In this document: one piece after another, positions 46,958-55,205 of the stretch
Position numbering within the stretch: the stretch's first letter is position 1
How the letters are laid out: every line of letters begins with the position of its first letter
Assembly (NCBI RefSeq): GCF_003550175.1
Contig: NZ_QXDF01000001.1
Span: 272,501 to 336,500, forward strand
Reading direction: 5' to 3'
Source: Dichotomicrobium thermohalophilum
GTDB lineage: Bacteria; Pseudomonadota; Alphaproteobacteria; Rhizobiales; Rhodomicrobiaceae
DNA: 64,000 nt
Translations under genes and position numbers: made by a program
Notes under the pieces: model-generated
The model's input: the letters and a program-made list of their open reading frames with translations, nothing else
Told to the model about the DNA's origin: nothing
Database searches by the model: none

Positions 46958-47034
46958 TGGCGACCCCGGCAGGATTCGAACCTGCGACCCTCAGATTAGG
47001 AATCTGATGCTCTATCCTGCTGAGCTACGGGGCC
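46958..47034 (-). tRNA. tRNA-Arg (anticodon CCT)
   Basis: A 77-nt cloverleaf on the minus strand. Acceptor stem GGCCCCG pairs with CGGGGTC (one G-U), the anticodon stem TCAGA/TCTGA encloses TTCCTAA with anticodon CCT, the T-arm has GGTTCGAATCC, and the 3' CCA is encoded. It reads the rare arginine codon AGG. No integrase or partial tRNA copy is seen beside it. Confidence 0.96.
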
Positions 47035-47084
47035 TCTGTCCGAGATGTATCATATTTCGCGCGGCAGAACAGCCTTGCCAAGCC

Positions 47085-47113
47085 TTGCGTCGGGATCACG
47101 CGTATCACATAAT
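47085..47113 (+). promoter_or_regulatory. promoter of the nuclease-like gene
   Basis: TTGCGT (47085-47090), 17-base spacer and CATAAT (47108-47113). The expected start near 47120 leaves a short leader with a GGGAGAG ribosome site before the gene. Confidence 0.5.
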
Positions 47114-47142
47114 GCGTAAAAATTTGGTCGGGAGAGTTGCGT

Positions 47143-47985
47143 ATGCGTATGCGATCGAACAGTGCTTTCCGGCGGGCACTGGCTATGACCGCTGCGGCAG
47201 CGGTGCTGGTCTTTGCGGACATGGCTCAGGCGGCGTGTGATCTAAAGGACGCCGGCAGGGCGACGATCGTGAAGATCCTCAATACCGAGTCGCTGCTGCT
47301 GGAGGATGGCCGGGCCATTCGCCTGGTAGGGGCCCTGGCCCCGCGGACCGAAACGCGCTGGGCGCAAGCCATGGGCCTGGAGGACAAGATCATCGGCGCC
47401 CTGGAAGAACGGCTGCTGGGCAAAGAGGTCCGACTGCGCGTTGGCGCGCGGGAGCGTGACCGCTACGGACGTTTGCTGACGCACGTCTTTTCTGGCGACA
47501 ACGAGCCGGTCTGGGTGCAGGAGGGGCTCGTGCGCGACGGGTTGGCGATGGTGTATTCCTTCGCGGATAACCGCGACTGTGTTCGTGAGCTTCAGGCCGC
47601 GGAACGTGCGGCGCGCGAGGCGGGTGCCGGCTTCTGGGAGCAGGGCGTGTTTCGCGTGCGCGACGCCACGGATCTCGACAGTCTGGACGGCCTTGCCTAC
47701 AGCTTTCAGATCGTCGAGGGCCGTGTGCAGGATGTCGCTGAGAGCCGCGGGCGTATCTATCTCAATTTCGGCGAGGATTGGCGAACCGATTTTACAGCGA
47801 CGGTCGCGCCTTCGGACCGCGACAGCTTCAATGACTCCGGCCTTGAGTTGCCTGATCTGGAGGGGCGCGTAATCCGGGTGCGCGGCTGGCTGGAGCGCCG
47901 CAACGGCCCGATGATCGAGGTCACGCACCCGGAACAGATCGAACGCGTTGGCGTTGGCGACAGCGCTGCACTCCAAACGGAGTGA
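47143..47985 (+). CDS. exported thermonuclease (SNase)-like protein with degenerate active site
   Basis: A 280-residue exported protein; signal peptide ends MAQAA near residue 32. Residues about 40-170 follow the staphylococcal nuclease fold: LLLEDGRAIRLVGALAPRTETR, RLRVGARERDRYGRLLTHVF and GLVRDGLAMVYSFADNRDC. The calcium/catalytic residues are altered: the usual DGDT turn reads NTES, the usual GIDAPE reads GALAPR, so the catalytic Glu is absent; the second Arg in DRYGR is kept. Nuclease activity is therefore doubtful. An ATG with good spacing to GGGAGAG was chosen; another ATG lies two codons on. Confidence 0.78.
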   Translation: MRMRSNSAFRRALAMTAAAAVLVFADMAQAACDLKDAGRATIVKILNTESLLLEDGRAIRLVGALAPRTETRWAQAMGLEDKIIGALEERLLGKEVRLRVGARERDRYGRLLTHVFSGDNEPVWVQEGLVRDGLAMVYSFADNRDCVRELQAAERAAREAGAGFWEQGVFRVRDATDLDSLDGLAYSFQIVEGRVQDVAESRGRIYLNFGEDWRTDFTATVAPSDRDSFNDSGLELPDLEGRVIRVRGWLERRNGPMIEVTHPEQIERVGVGDSAALQTE

Positions 47986-48005
47986 CCGCTCAGGAAAGCC
48001 TTCAT

Positions 48006-48716
48006 TCAGGAGGCAGGTGCCACATCTTCCCGCATATGCGTGCGGGTGGCGTCGACAAGCGCGCGGAACAGGTTGCGCTGGTGGCTGTGATAGATAAGCA
48101 GTTCGGGGTGCCACTGCACGCCGATCAGGAACGGCCGCTGGCGATCCTCGATACCCTGGATAATGTGCTCCTCGTCATGCGCGGCAGCCACGAGGTTGTC
48201 CGCAAGCTGGTCGATCGCCTGATGGTGAATGGCGTTCACGAAGACACGCGGGTGTTTGATCAGGCGGGCCAGCTTCGTGCCCGGGACAAGCTCGATGCGC
48301 AGCTGCGGCATGACAGTCCGGCGATTCGTGCGCCAGAGCTTTTCGTCGAGGTCATGGTGCAGCGTACCGCCGAAGAACACATTGAGCATCTGCGCGCCGC
48401 GGCAAACGCCCATGATCGGCAGCCCGCGCGGAACGGCTCGCTCCAGCGCGGCCAACTCGAAGCGGTCACGCTCCTCGTCGATGCGCACGTCCAGAGTAAA
48501 ATCGCCCTCGTAGACGCGCGCGGAGATGTCGTCGCCACCGCCAATCAGCAGGCCGTCCAGTTCATCCACGACTTCCGGGGGCTGATCCGCGCCGAGCCGT
48601 TTCGGCCGCGCGCCGGCAAGCCGCAGCGCCAGAGCATTCGCGGCGTAGCTGCACCGCCCGCGATGTCGGGACGTTGACACGCCGATCAACGGCCGGCGTT
48701 CTTGCTCCTGTGCCAC
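48006..48716 (-). CDS. peptidase C26 / gamma-glutamyl-gamma-aminobutyrate hydrolase-like protein
   Basis: Class I glutamine-amidotransferase-fold hydrolase, 236 residues from a GTG start preceded by a weak AGGGA. The nucleophile elbow GVCRGAQMLNVFFGG contains the catalytic Cys, and VQWHPEL carries the His-Glu pair. IGGGDDISARVY and NAIHHQAID are also typical of the PuuD/C26 family. Members cleave gamma-glutamyl bonds, for example in polyamine breakdown, but no puu genes are nearby. The open frame continues upstream into the divergent channel gene without a supported start. Confidence 0.86.
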   Translation of the reverse strand: MAQEQERRPLIGVSTSRHRGRCSYAANALALRLAGARPKRLGADQPPEVVDELDGLLIGGGDDISARVYEGDFTLDVRIDEERDRFELAALERAVPRGLPIMGVCRGAQMLNVFFGGTLHHDLDEKLWRTNRRTVMPQLRIELVPGTKLARLIKHPRVFVNAIHHQAIDQLADNLVAAAHDEEHIIQGIEDRQRPFLIGVQWHPELLIYHSHQRNLFRALVDATRTHMREDVAPAS

Positions 48717-48875
48717 GATCCCTGCGAAACTCCTGTTTCCCGCCTGAGTGGCCCCGCCAGGGACAGGCGTGATGATCTTGCCAAAATGACTCGCCAAGGC
48801 GATATCACGTGGCGGCGCACCATGCCAGCCGGTGCCGCGGGCCGCGCCGCAATCCCTCACCCTGGAGGAGTGCCT

Positions 48876-49796
48876 TTGAGCGAAACCAGTGCCAAGCCTG
48901 CTTGGAAGCGCGACGCTTCGGAATGGCGAGCGCGGGTGCGCACGCTCGTGGATCATCCGGCCTGGGAACGCACGATCCTCACGATCATCATCCTCAACGC
49001 CGTCACGCTCGGCCTGGAAACGAGCGACAGCGTGATGGGACAGGTCGGGCCGCTGTTGCTGGCGCTGGATGCGATCTTCCTGACGATCTTCGTGGTCGAG
49101 ATCGCGGCGCGTCTGATCGCCCACGGCGCGCGGTTCTGGCGCGACCCCTGGAGCGTGTTCGACTTCTCCGTGGTGGCCGTTGCGCTGATCCCCGCAACGG
49201 AAAGCCTGTCCGGTCTGCGGGCGCTGCGCATCCTGCGTGCTCTGCGCCTGATCTCGGCGGTGCCGTCGATGCGCCGGGTCGTCACCGGGCTTTTCGCCGC
49301 CGTGCCGGGCATGACGACGGTGGTGATGCTGTTGGCGCTGATCTTCTACGTGTTCTCGGTCATGGCCACGATGCTCTACGGGGACACCTTCCCGCAGTAC
49401 TTCGGGACGATCGGCCGGTCGGCCTATTCACTCTTCCAGATCATGACGCTGGAAAGCTGGTCGGAGAGTATCGTCCGCCCGGTGCTGGACGTGCACCCGA
49501 TGGCGTGGCTGTTTTTCATTCCGTTCATTCTCGTCACGTCCTTCGCCGTGCTGAACCTGTTTATCGGCATCATCGTTGACTCGATGCAGGAGCAGGCCAG
49601 AGAGCGGCTTGAGGCGCTGCAGGAACAGGGCATTGTGGATGTGGAAAGCCAGCGCCAGGCCGCGGAAGAGGAACACGACTGGCAGGCGCAGGAGTTCCGC
49701 AAGCTCATGGAGGAGCTCAAGTCTGTGCGGGCCGAGGTGGCGTCACTGCGCGCGCAGCTCGACGGCGAGCGGCGCGGCGGATCCACGGAAAGCTGA
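48876..49796 (+). CDS. bacterial voltage-gated sodium channel (NaChBac/NavAb type)
   Basis: Six-helix ion channel subunit forming a homotetramer, 306 residues from a TTG start placed 6 bases after GGAGGA. The S4 voltage sensor has Arg115, Arg118, Arg121 and Arg124 at every third position (LRALRILRALRL). The pore carries TLESWSE at 191-197, the signature selectivity filter of bacterial Nav channels. S6 (LFFIPFILVTSFAVLNLFIGIIVDS) runs into a long C-terminal coiled coil (about 238-300), the known tetramerisation domain. An in-frame ATG 54 bases earlier is an alternative start. Confidence 0.9.
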   Translation: MSETSAKPAWKRDASEWRARVRTLVDHPAWERTILTIIILNAVTLGLETSDSVMGQVGPLLLALDAIFLTIFVVEIAARLIAHGARFWRDPWSVFDFSVVAVALIPATESLSGLRALRILRALRLISAVPSMRRVVTGLFAAVPGMTTVVMLLALIFYVFSVMATMLYGDTFPQYFGTIGRSAYSLFQIMTLESWSESIVRPVLDVHPMAWLFFIPFILVTSFAVLNLFIGIIVDSMQEQARERLEALQEQGIVDVESQRQAAEEEHDWQAQEFRKLMEELKSVRAEVASLRAQLDGERRGGSTES

Positions 49797-49853
49797 GGAA
49801 GGTGCGGACGGTCGCTGGCCCGGACCTGCGGAATCGGCGTAAGACTCGATGTC

Positions 49854-50651
49854 ATGAAGCAATATCACGACCTCATGCGCCGCGCTCTCGAAGAGGGTGA
49901 CCGCATCGAGAACGACCGCACCGGCGTCGGCACGCTGAGCGTGTTCGGCCACCAGATGCGCTTCGATCTGGCCGATGGCTTCCCGCTGGTCACGACCAAG
50001 AAGCTGCATCTGAAGTCGATCATCCACGAGCTGCTGTGGTTTCTGTCGGGTGACACCAATATCGCTTATCTGAAGCGCCACGGGGTGCGCATCTGGGACG
50101 AGTGGGCGGACGAGAATGGCGATCTTGGCCCGATCTATGGCCACCAGTGGCGCTCCTGGCCCGCGCGGGACGGTGGGACGATCGACCAGATCGGAGAGGT
50201 CGTCGAGCAGATCAGGACTAACCCGCATTCGCGGCGACATGTCGTGACCGCGTGGAATCCCGCGGATCTCGACCGGATGGCGTTACCGCCGTGCCACTGC
50301 CTGTTCCAGTTCCACGTGGCGGAGGGCCGTTTGTCGTGCCAGCTCTATCAGCGCTCGGGCGACATCTTCCTGGGTGTGCCATTCAATATCGCCTCCTACG
50401 CGTTGCTGACGATGATGACGGCGCAGGTGACGGGCCTGCGCCCCGGCGATTTTATTCATACGCTGGGCGATGCGCATTTGTATCTCAACCATCTCGACCA
50501 GGCGCGCGAGCAGCTCAGCCGCGAGCCGCGGCCGCTGCCGACCATGACGCTCAACCCGGAGGTCACCTCGCTGTTCGAATTCACCTACGATGACTTCCAC
50601 CTGCACGGCTACGAACCTCATCCCCACATCAAGGCGGAGGTTGCAGTCTAG
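49854..50651 (+). CDS. thyA: thymidylate synthase
   Basis: Methylates dUMP to dTMP with methylenetetrahydrofolate. At 265 residues it has the length of E. coli ThyA. Conserved blocks include [38 protein letters not shown], the catalytic Cys in [11 protein letters not shown] near 143-153, [20 protein letters not shown] and the [12 protein letters not shown] end. It overlaps the dihydrofolate reductase gene by one base (TAGTG), so dTMP synthesis and folate regeneration are co-translated. Confidence 0.98.
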   Translation: MKQYHDLMRRALEEGDRIENDRTGVGTLSVFGHQMRFDLADGFPLVTTKKLHLKSIIHELLWFLSGDTNIAYLKRHGVRIWDEWADENGDLGPIYGHQWRSWPARDGGTIDQIGEVVEQIRTNPHSRRHVVTAWNPADLDRMALPPCHCLFQFHVAEGRLSCQLYQRSGDIFLGVPFNIASYALLTMMTAQVTGLRPGDFIHTLGDAHLYLNHLDQAREQLSREPRPLPTMTLNPEVTSLFEFTYDDFHLHGYEPHPHIKAEVAV

Positions 50652-51175
50652 TGGCGGAGAGCGAGGCCAAAGTGGCGATGATCGTCGCCATGGATGAGAA
50701 CGGCGTCATCGGCCGCGAGGGGGCGCTGCCGTGGCGGCTGTCCTCCGACCTGAAGCTGTTCAAGCGCCTGACGATGGGCAAGCCGCTCATCATGGGGCGC
50801 AAGACGTTCCAGTCAATCGGCAAAGCATTGGAGGGCCGCGACAACATCGTGATCACGCGCAACAAGACCTTTGCGTCCGAAGGCGTGGATGTTGCCCAGT
50901 CCCCGAAGGCGGCGCTGTGGCTGGCGCGCGGCTTCGCGCGGGCGCGCGGCGCCAGCGAGATCATGGTGATCGGCGGGGCGGATATCTTCGAGGCGTTCCT
51001 GCCGCATACATCGCGTATTTATCTCACGCGGGTGCACGCGCATCTAACCGGCGATACCTATTTCCCCGCCCTGCCGCCAGAGGAGTGGCGAACGACGCTG
51101 AGCGAGCATTATGGCGCCGGCGCGCGCGATGATTACGCCTTCACCTTCACGATCCTCGATCGGGTCGAGACCTGA
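50651..51175 (+). CDS. folA: dihydrofolate reductase
   Basis: Reduces dihydrofolate with NADPH, regenerating the cofactor used by ThyA. The 174-residue product shows VAMDENGVIGREGALPWRLSSDLKLFKRLTMGKPLIMGRKTF (recognised through GVIGREGALPW and PLIMGRKTFQSIG), the NADPH loop VIGGADIFEAFLP and DGDTYFP-like TGDTYFPALP. Translation starts with GTG overlapping the thyA stop. Confidence 0.97.
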   Translation: MAESEAKVAMIVAMDENGVIGREGALPWRLSSDLKLFKRLTMGKPLIMGRKTFQSIGKALEGRDNIVITRNKTFASEGVDVAQSPKAALWLARGFARARGASEIMVIGGADIFEAFLPHTSRIYLTRVHAHLTGDTYFPALPPEEWRTTLSEHYGAGARDDYAFTFTILDRVET

Positions 51176-51178
51176 GCC

Positions 51179-51817
51179 CTACGGTGTTCCCGCGAGGTCA
51201 TGCCGGCCCGCGCCGGCGGCTTCCAGCGCCTCGCTCGCTGCAGACCAGATCTTCCGGTCGTCGTCCTGTGCGCGCATGTCCATCATCCAGCGGGAGATCA
51301 GCGCCCCCAGGCCGAACAGCAGCACCGCGCCAATCGCGGTGAACATGAACATGGTCCCGCGTTCGAGAGGCAGCGATCCGAGCGGCGCGACTTGCCACGC
51401 CAGAGCGGCGAACAGCGCCGGCACCGTCGACAGCAACCCGAATCCGAGCGCATTTTTCAGGCCCGGCTCGCCCCGCAGGCGCGGGAGGTTGTGCGACAGC
51501 CGCGCGACGGCGCCGGTAGTCTGGTTCACGAGGGCGATGCAGTACGTTTTCTCCTGCGGCTTGTCCTCAGGCGCAGCCCAGACGACTGTGACCTTCTGGC
51601 CGTTATCCAGCGGGATACCCGCGTTGCTCAGACTGACCTCCATGTCTGGGCCGTCTGGCTGCTGCAGCGTGAATTCCAGATGCTCGACCACCCGTTCGGC
51701 GACGACGACCCGGCCCTTTGGCGCAATCGGCTGTTCGGACGAGTTGCCAAACGCCTCCATCCAGGATTTGAGGTTCTGGATCGTTCCTGTGGCCGCCCAG
51801 GCGTGAAATTCAGCCAT
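51179..51817 (-). CDS. hypothetical membrane protein
   Basis: A 212-residue protein not assigned to a family. The N-terminal half (about 1-120) is soluble and beta-rich (EFTLQQPDGPDMEVSLSN, KVTVVWAAPEDKPQEKTYCIALV); two helices at about 120-143 and 150-172 (MFMFTAIGAVLLFGLGALI) anchor it, and a short charged tail follows. It converges on folA with a 3-base gap and lies downstream of the MHS-type transporter gene. An upstream in-frame extension overlaps that gene and was rejected. Confidence 0.62.
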   Translation of the reverse strand: MAEFHAWAATGTIQNLKSWMEAFGNSSEQPIAPKGRVVVAERVVEHLEFTLQQPDGPDMEVSLSNAGIPLDNGQKVTVVWAAPEDKPQEKTYCIALVNQTTGAVARLSHNLPRLRGEPGLKNALGFGLLSTVPALFAALAWQVAPLGSLPLERGTMFMFTAIGAVLLFGLGALISRWMMDMRAQDDDRKIWSAASEALEAAGAGRHDLAGTP

Positions 51818-51870
51818 GCCGTCCTTCCCGAACGATGCGTTCCGGCCACAACGGCGGTGTCTGCATCGGC

Positions 51871-53526
51871 TTAAGACGTCTCCGTCAGTTCGCGGCCGCG
51901 CGTGTCGCGCAGGAACAGGCCGCCTATGACAATGCTCATAACGGCAATGATGATCGGGTACCACAGACCGTAGTAGATGTTACCCGTCGCCGCGACCGCC
52001 GCTGTGCTGATGAGCGGCAGCATGCCGCCGAACCAGCCGTTGCCGATGTGATAGGGCAGCGAAACCGAGGTGTAACGGATCTGGGTCGGGAACATCTCGA
52101 CCAGCAACGCGGCGATCGGGGCGTAGACCATTGCCACGTAGCCGATCATCACGACGATGATGAATACCGCAAGCGGCAGGTTGATGTCGCGCGGGTCAGC
52201 ACGCTCCGGGAAGCCGGCCTCCCTCAGCGCCGACAGCACGGCCTCACCGTTTGTGCCGCGCTGCCAGTTCTCTATCGGGATCGGCTCGCCGCCGGCCACC
52301 GTGATCGTTTGCGCGGCTTCGGGGCCCACATTCACGATGTTGAAGGACACGCCGCGATCGGTCAGGAAGTCGCGCGCCTGATCGCAGTCGGTGAAGTTCG
52401 ACCACGGCCCGACGAAGACATGCAGCTGGCAGTTATCCGGGTTCGCGCGCAGCGTCACCTCGGTGCGCTCCTGAAAGGCGACGAGGTCGGGGTTCACCGC
52501 CTGAGCCAGCATCTGGAACAGGGGAAAATACGTCATGGCCGCCAGCAGGCAGCCGGCGAGGATCACCTGTTTGCGCCCGATCCGGTCCGACAGCCAGCCG
52601 AAGAAAAGAAACAGCGGCACGCTGATCAAAAGGGCCGAGATCATGATGCCGTAGGCGATCAGGTAATCGACCTTCATCGTGATCTGCAGGAAGAACAGGG
52701 CATAGAATTGGCCCGTGTACCAGATGACGCCCTGGCCCGCCGCCGCGCCGAGCAGGGCTAGCAGCGCGTTCTTGTTGTTCGGATAGCGAAAGAAGGCGTC
52801 GAACAGCGGACGCTTGGAGGCCTGCCCCCGCGACTTGATGTATTGAAACAGCGGGGATTCGCTCAGGCTTAGTCGAATGTAGATCGACAGGATCAGCAGC
52901 ACCAGCGAAAGCAGGAACGGAATCCGCCAGCCCCATTGTGCGAAATCCTCCTCGCTGATGGCCAGCCGGCACAGCAGAATGACGATCAGCGACAGCAGGA
53001 AGCCGCCGCTCGCCGTTGTCTGGATGAGGCTGGTGACGTAGCCGCGATGCTCGCTGACAGTGTGCTCCGCGACATAGGTAGCCGCGCCCCCGTATTCGCC
53101 GCCGAGCGCGAGGCCCTGTGTGATGCGCAGCGTGACAAGCAGCGCCGGGGCGAGCCAGCCGACCTGCTCGAAGGTGGGTAGCAGCCCAACCGCGAATGTT
53201 GCCCCGCCCATGAGCAGGATCGTGACGAGAAACACATATTTCCGGCCGACCGTGTCGCCGAACCGGCCGAACAGGATCGCGCCAAAGGGCCGGACGATGA
53301 AGCCCGCCGCATAAGTCGCGAAAGCCGCCAGTAGGGCCGCGGTCTCGTTGCCCGGCGGGAAAAACAGGAACGCGAAAAACGGGGCGAGGGTCGCGTACAG
53401 AAAGAAGTCATACCATTCAAAAACCGTGCCGATAGAGGACGCAAAAGTGACCTTCCGCAACTCCTTCGGACGGATATGAATGATGTCCGGGACACCTTGG
53501 TGCCGCGTACGGATGACCTGAACCAC
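51871..53526 (-). CDS. MHS-family MFS transporter with extra periplasmic domain
   Basis: Proton-coupled metabolite symporter related to ProP and ShiA, 551 residues. MHS landmarks are SSIGTVFEWYDFFLYATLAPFF, RPFGAILFGRFGDTVGRKYVFL and LALGGEYGGAATYVAEH. An insert of about 95 residues (about 345-430) lies between late helices, with a Cys pair in NCQLHVFVGPWSNFTDC; it is probably periplasmic. GTG start follows GGGAGG. Its position beside ectoine-degradation genes makes ectoine or a related osmolyte the best guess for substrate, as ProP relatives transport ectoine (inference). Confidence 0.85.
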   Translation of the reverse strand: MVQVIRTRHQGVPDIIHIRPKELRKVTFASSIGTVFEWYDFFLYATLAPFFAFLFFPPGNETAALLAAFATYAAGFIVRPFGAILFGRFGDTVGRKYVFLVTILLMGGATFAVGLLPTFEQVGWLAPALLVTLRITQGLALGGEYGGAATYVAEHTVSEHRGYVTSLIQTTASGGFLLSLIVILLCRLAISEEDFAQWGWRIPFLLSLVLLILSIYIRLSLSESPLFQYIKSRGQASKRPLFDAFFRYPNNKNALLALLGAAAGQGVIWYTGQFYALFFLQITMKVDYLIAYGIMISALLISVPLFLFFGWLSDRIGRKQVILAGCLLAAMTYFPLFQMLAQAVNPDLVAFQERTEVTLRANPDNCQLHVFVGPWSNFTDCDQARDFLTDRGVSFNIVNVGPEAAQTITVAGGEPIPIENWQRGTNGEAVLSALREAGFPERADPRDINLPLAVFIIVVMIGYVAMVYAPIAALLVEMFPTQIRYTSVSLPYHIGNGWFGGMLPLISTAAVAATGNIYYGLWYPIIIAVMSIVIGGLFLRDTRGRELTETS

Positions 53527-53663
53527 GGACGCCCCTCCCAGAAAATTTTTCTTTTTCCAAGGCGATATTCTGCGGCGGCCGGGATGCCGGTTCTCATTGC
53601 ATTCCAGCTTTGAAACACCGAGGCGTTGTATAGAAATAAATCAAAAATAAGGCTTTCGTCTTA

Positions 53664-53688
53664 GGCGCGAGACGATCTGCCTCGCGCC
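53664..53688 (-). terminator. hairpin downstream of the class III aminotransferase gene
   Basis: Perfect 8-bp stem GGCGCGAG/CTCGCGCC with a 9-base loop, 25 bases after the aminotransferase stop. No T-run follows closely on the minus strand, so it may act as a partial terminator or RNA-stabilising structure before the transporter gene. Confidence 0.45.
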
Positions 53689-53713
53689 CGTCAAAGTTGG
53701 AACGCTGCCGCGC

Positions 53714-55090
53714 TCAGATACGCGGCAGCGTTTCCTCGACGGCCCGCTTGGTGGCCGTGACAACTTCGTCGACCTCCGCATGCGTGATGCACAGCGGCGG
53801 GGCGAAGCCGAGAATGTCGCCCTGCGGCATGGCCCGCGCGACGACGCCGTGCCGGGCGAGCGCGCTGGTGACCGCCGGTCCGACCTTTTTGGAGGGATCG
53901 AAGAACGTGCGGGACGCCTTGTCCTCAACGAACTCGACGGCCGCGAGCAGTCCTTCGCCGCGCACCTCGCCGACATTGGGGTGATCGGCCAGCGCCTCTT
54001 TCAGTTGCGCGTTGAAATAGGCGCCGACTTCGCGCGCGTTGGGGACGAGCGCCATCCGGTCGATCAGCTCCAGATTGGCGACGCCCGCCGCCGCGCAGAC
54101 CGGATGGGCCGAATAGGTCCACCCGTGGCCGAATGGCCCGAATTCGTCGGTTCCACGCTCCAGCACGTCCCAGACCTTCTGCGAGACGATGGAGCCGGAA
54201 AGCGGTGCGTAAGCCGAGGTCAGCCCCTTGGCGATGGCGATGATATCCGGCTCCAGGCCGTAATGCTCCGATCCGAACATGGAGCCGAGCCTGCCAAACG
54301 CCGTCACGACTTCGTCTGCGATCAGAAGGATGTCGTATTTCTTCAGGATGGGCTGGATCGCCTCCCAATAGCCCTCGGGTGGCGGCACGATCCCGCCCGT
54401 TCCGAGCATCGGTTCGCCGATGAACGCGGCGATGGTGTCCGGGCCCTCGGCCTGGATGAGTTCTTCCAGCTTTTGCGCGCAGTATTCGCTAAAGGCCGCT
54501 TCGCTCATGTCCGGATCGGGCCGGCGCAGGTAGTAGGGCGCCTCGGTATGAATGACCCGGTCGAGCGGGAGGTCGAACTTCTTGTGAAACATCTCCAGCC
54601 CGGTCAGCGAGCCGGTCATCAGGCCGGAGCCGTGATAGCCGCGCCAGCGGGAGATGATCTTCTTCTTGTCCGGGCGGCCGAGAACGTTGTTGTAGTACCA
54701 GACCAGCTTGACGTTGGTCTCGTTCGCGTCCGAGCCGCCCAGTCCGAAATAGACCTTCGACATGTTCTTCGGCGCACGATCGAGGATCATCTTCGCCAGC
54801 GTGATCGACGCCTCGGTCCCGTGGCCGACATAGGCGTGATAAAAGGCCAGGTCCCGGGCCTGCTGCGCCATGGCGTCGGCAATTTCCTGACGGCCATAGC
54901 CGACGTTCACGCAATAGAGCCCTGCGAAGGCGTCCAGCAGCTTGTTGCCGTCGCGGTCCTCGATATAGACGCCGGAGCCGCTGCTTACGATCCGGTTCGG
55001 GCTGTCGCCGCGCGCGTGCTGCGCCAGGTGCGTCGAGGGATGAAAGAAATAATCCCGGTCCCACTGGTCGAGTTGGTCGTTCTTGAGCAT
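53714..55090 (-). CDS. class III aminotransferase, probable diaminobutyrate aminotransferase of ectoine degradation (DoeD-like)
   Basis: PLP-dependent omega-aminotransferase, 458 residues. Typical blocks: DAFAGLYCVNVGYGRQEIADAM, GSDANETNVKLVWYYNN, RGYHGSGLMTGSLTG, the PLP-binding Asp in LLIADEVVTAFGRLG and the Schiff-base Lys in IAIAKGLTSAYAPLSG. On sequence alone it could take several omega-amines. Divergent adjacency to doeA-doeB, which generate 2,4-diaminobutyrate, suggests it converts that compound to aspartate semialdehyde. The start chosen is the only ATG giving the normal family N-terminus. Confidence 0.82.
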   Translation of the reverse strand: MLKNDQLDQWDRDYFFHPSTHLAQHARGDSPNRIVSSGSGVYIEDRDGNKLLDAFAGLYCVNVGYGRQEIADAMAQQARDLAFYHAYVGHGTEASITLAKMILDRAPKNMSKVYFGLGGSDANETNVKLVWYYNNVLGRPDKKKIISRWRGYHGSGLMTGSLTGLEMFHKKFDLPLDRVIHTEAPYYLRRPDPDMSEAAFSEYCAQKLEELIQAEGPDTIAAFIGEPMLGTGGIVPPPEGYWEAIQPILKKYDILLIADEVVTAFGRLGSMFGSEHYGLEPDIIAIAKGLTSAYAPLSGSIVSQKVWDVLERGTDEFGPFGHGWTYSAHPVCAAAGVANLELIDRMALVPNAREVGAYFNAQLKEALADHPNVGEVRGEGLLAAVEFVEDKASRTFFDPSKKVGPAVTSALARHGVVARAMPQGDILGFAPPLCITHAEVDEVVTATKRAVEETLPRI

Positions 55091-55205
55091 GTGCCGTTCC
55101 TTCTTTCCCGGGGCCGCCGGTTTTGATAAAGCGGCATTTAACGCCGGATCAGCGGCGTTTCGCAACCCGCCGCATCGCCCGCATCGTGAGGGCCAGCCGG
55201 ATCCG

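Noticed and set aside
46958-47034. tRNA as an integration site of a genomic island
   Set aside because: No integrase, no direct repeat of the tRNA end and no shift to mobile-element genes next to it.
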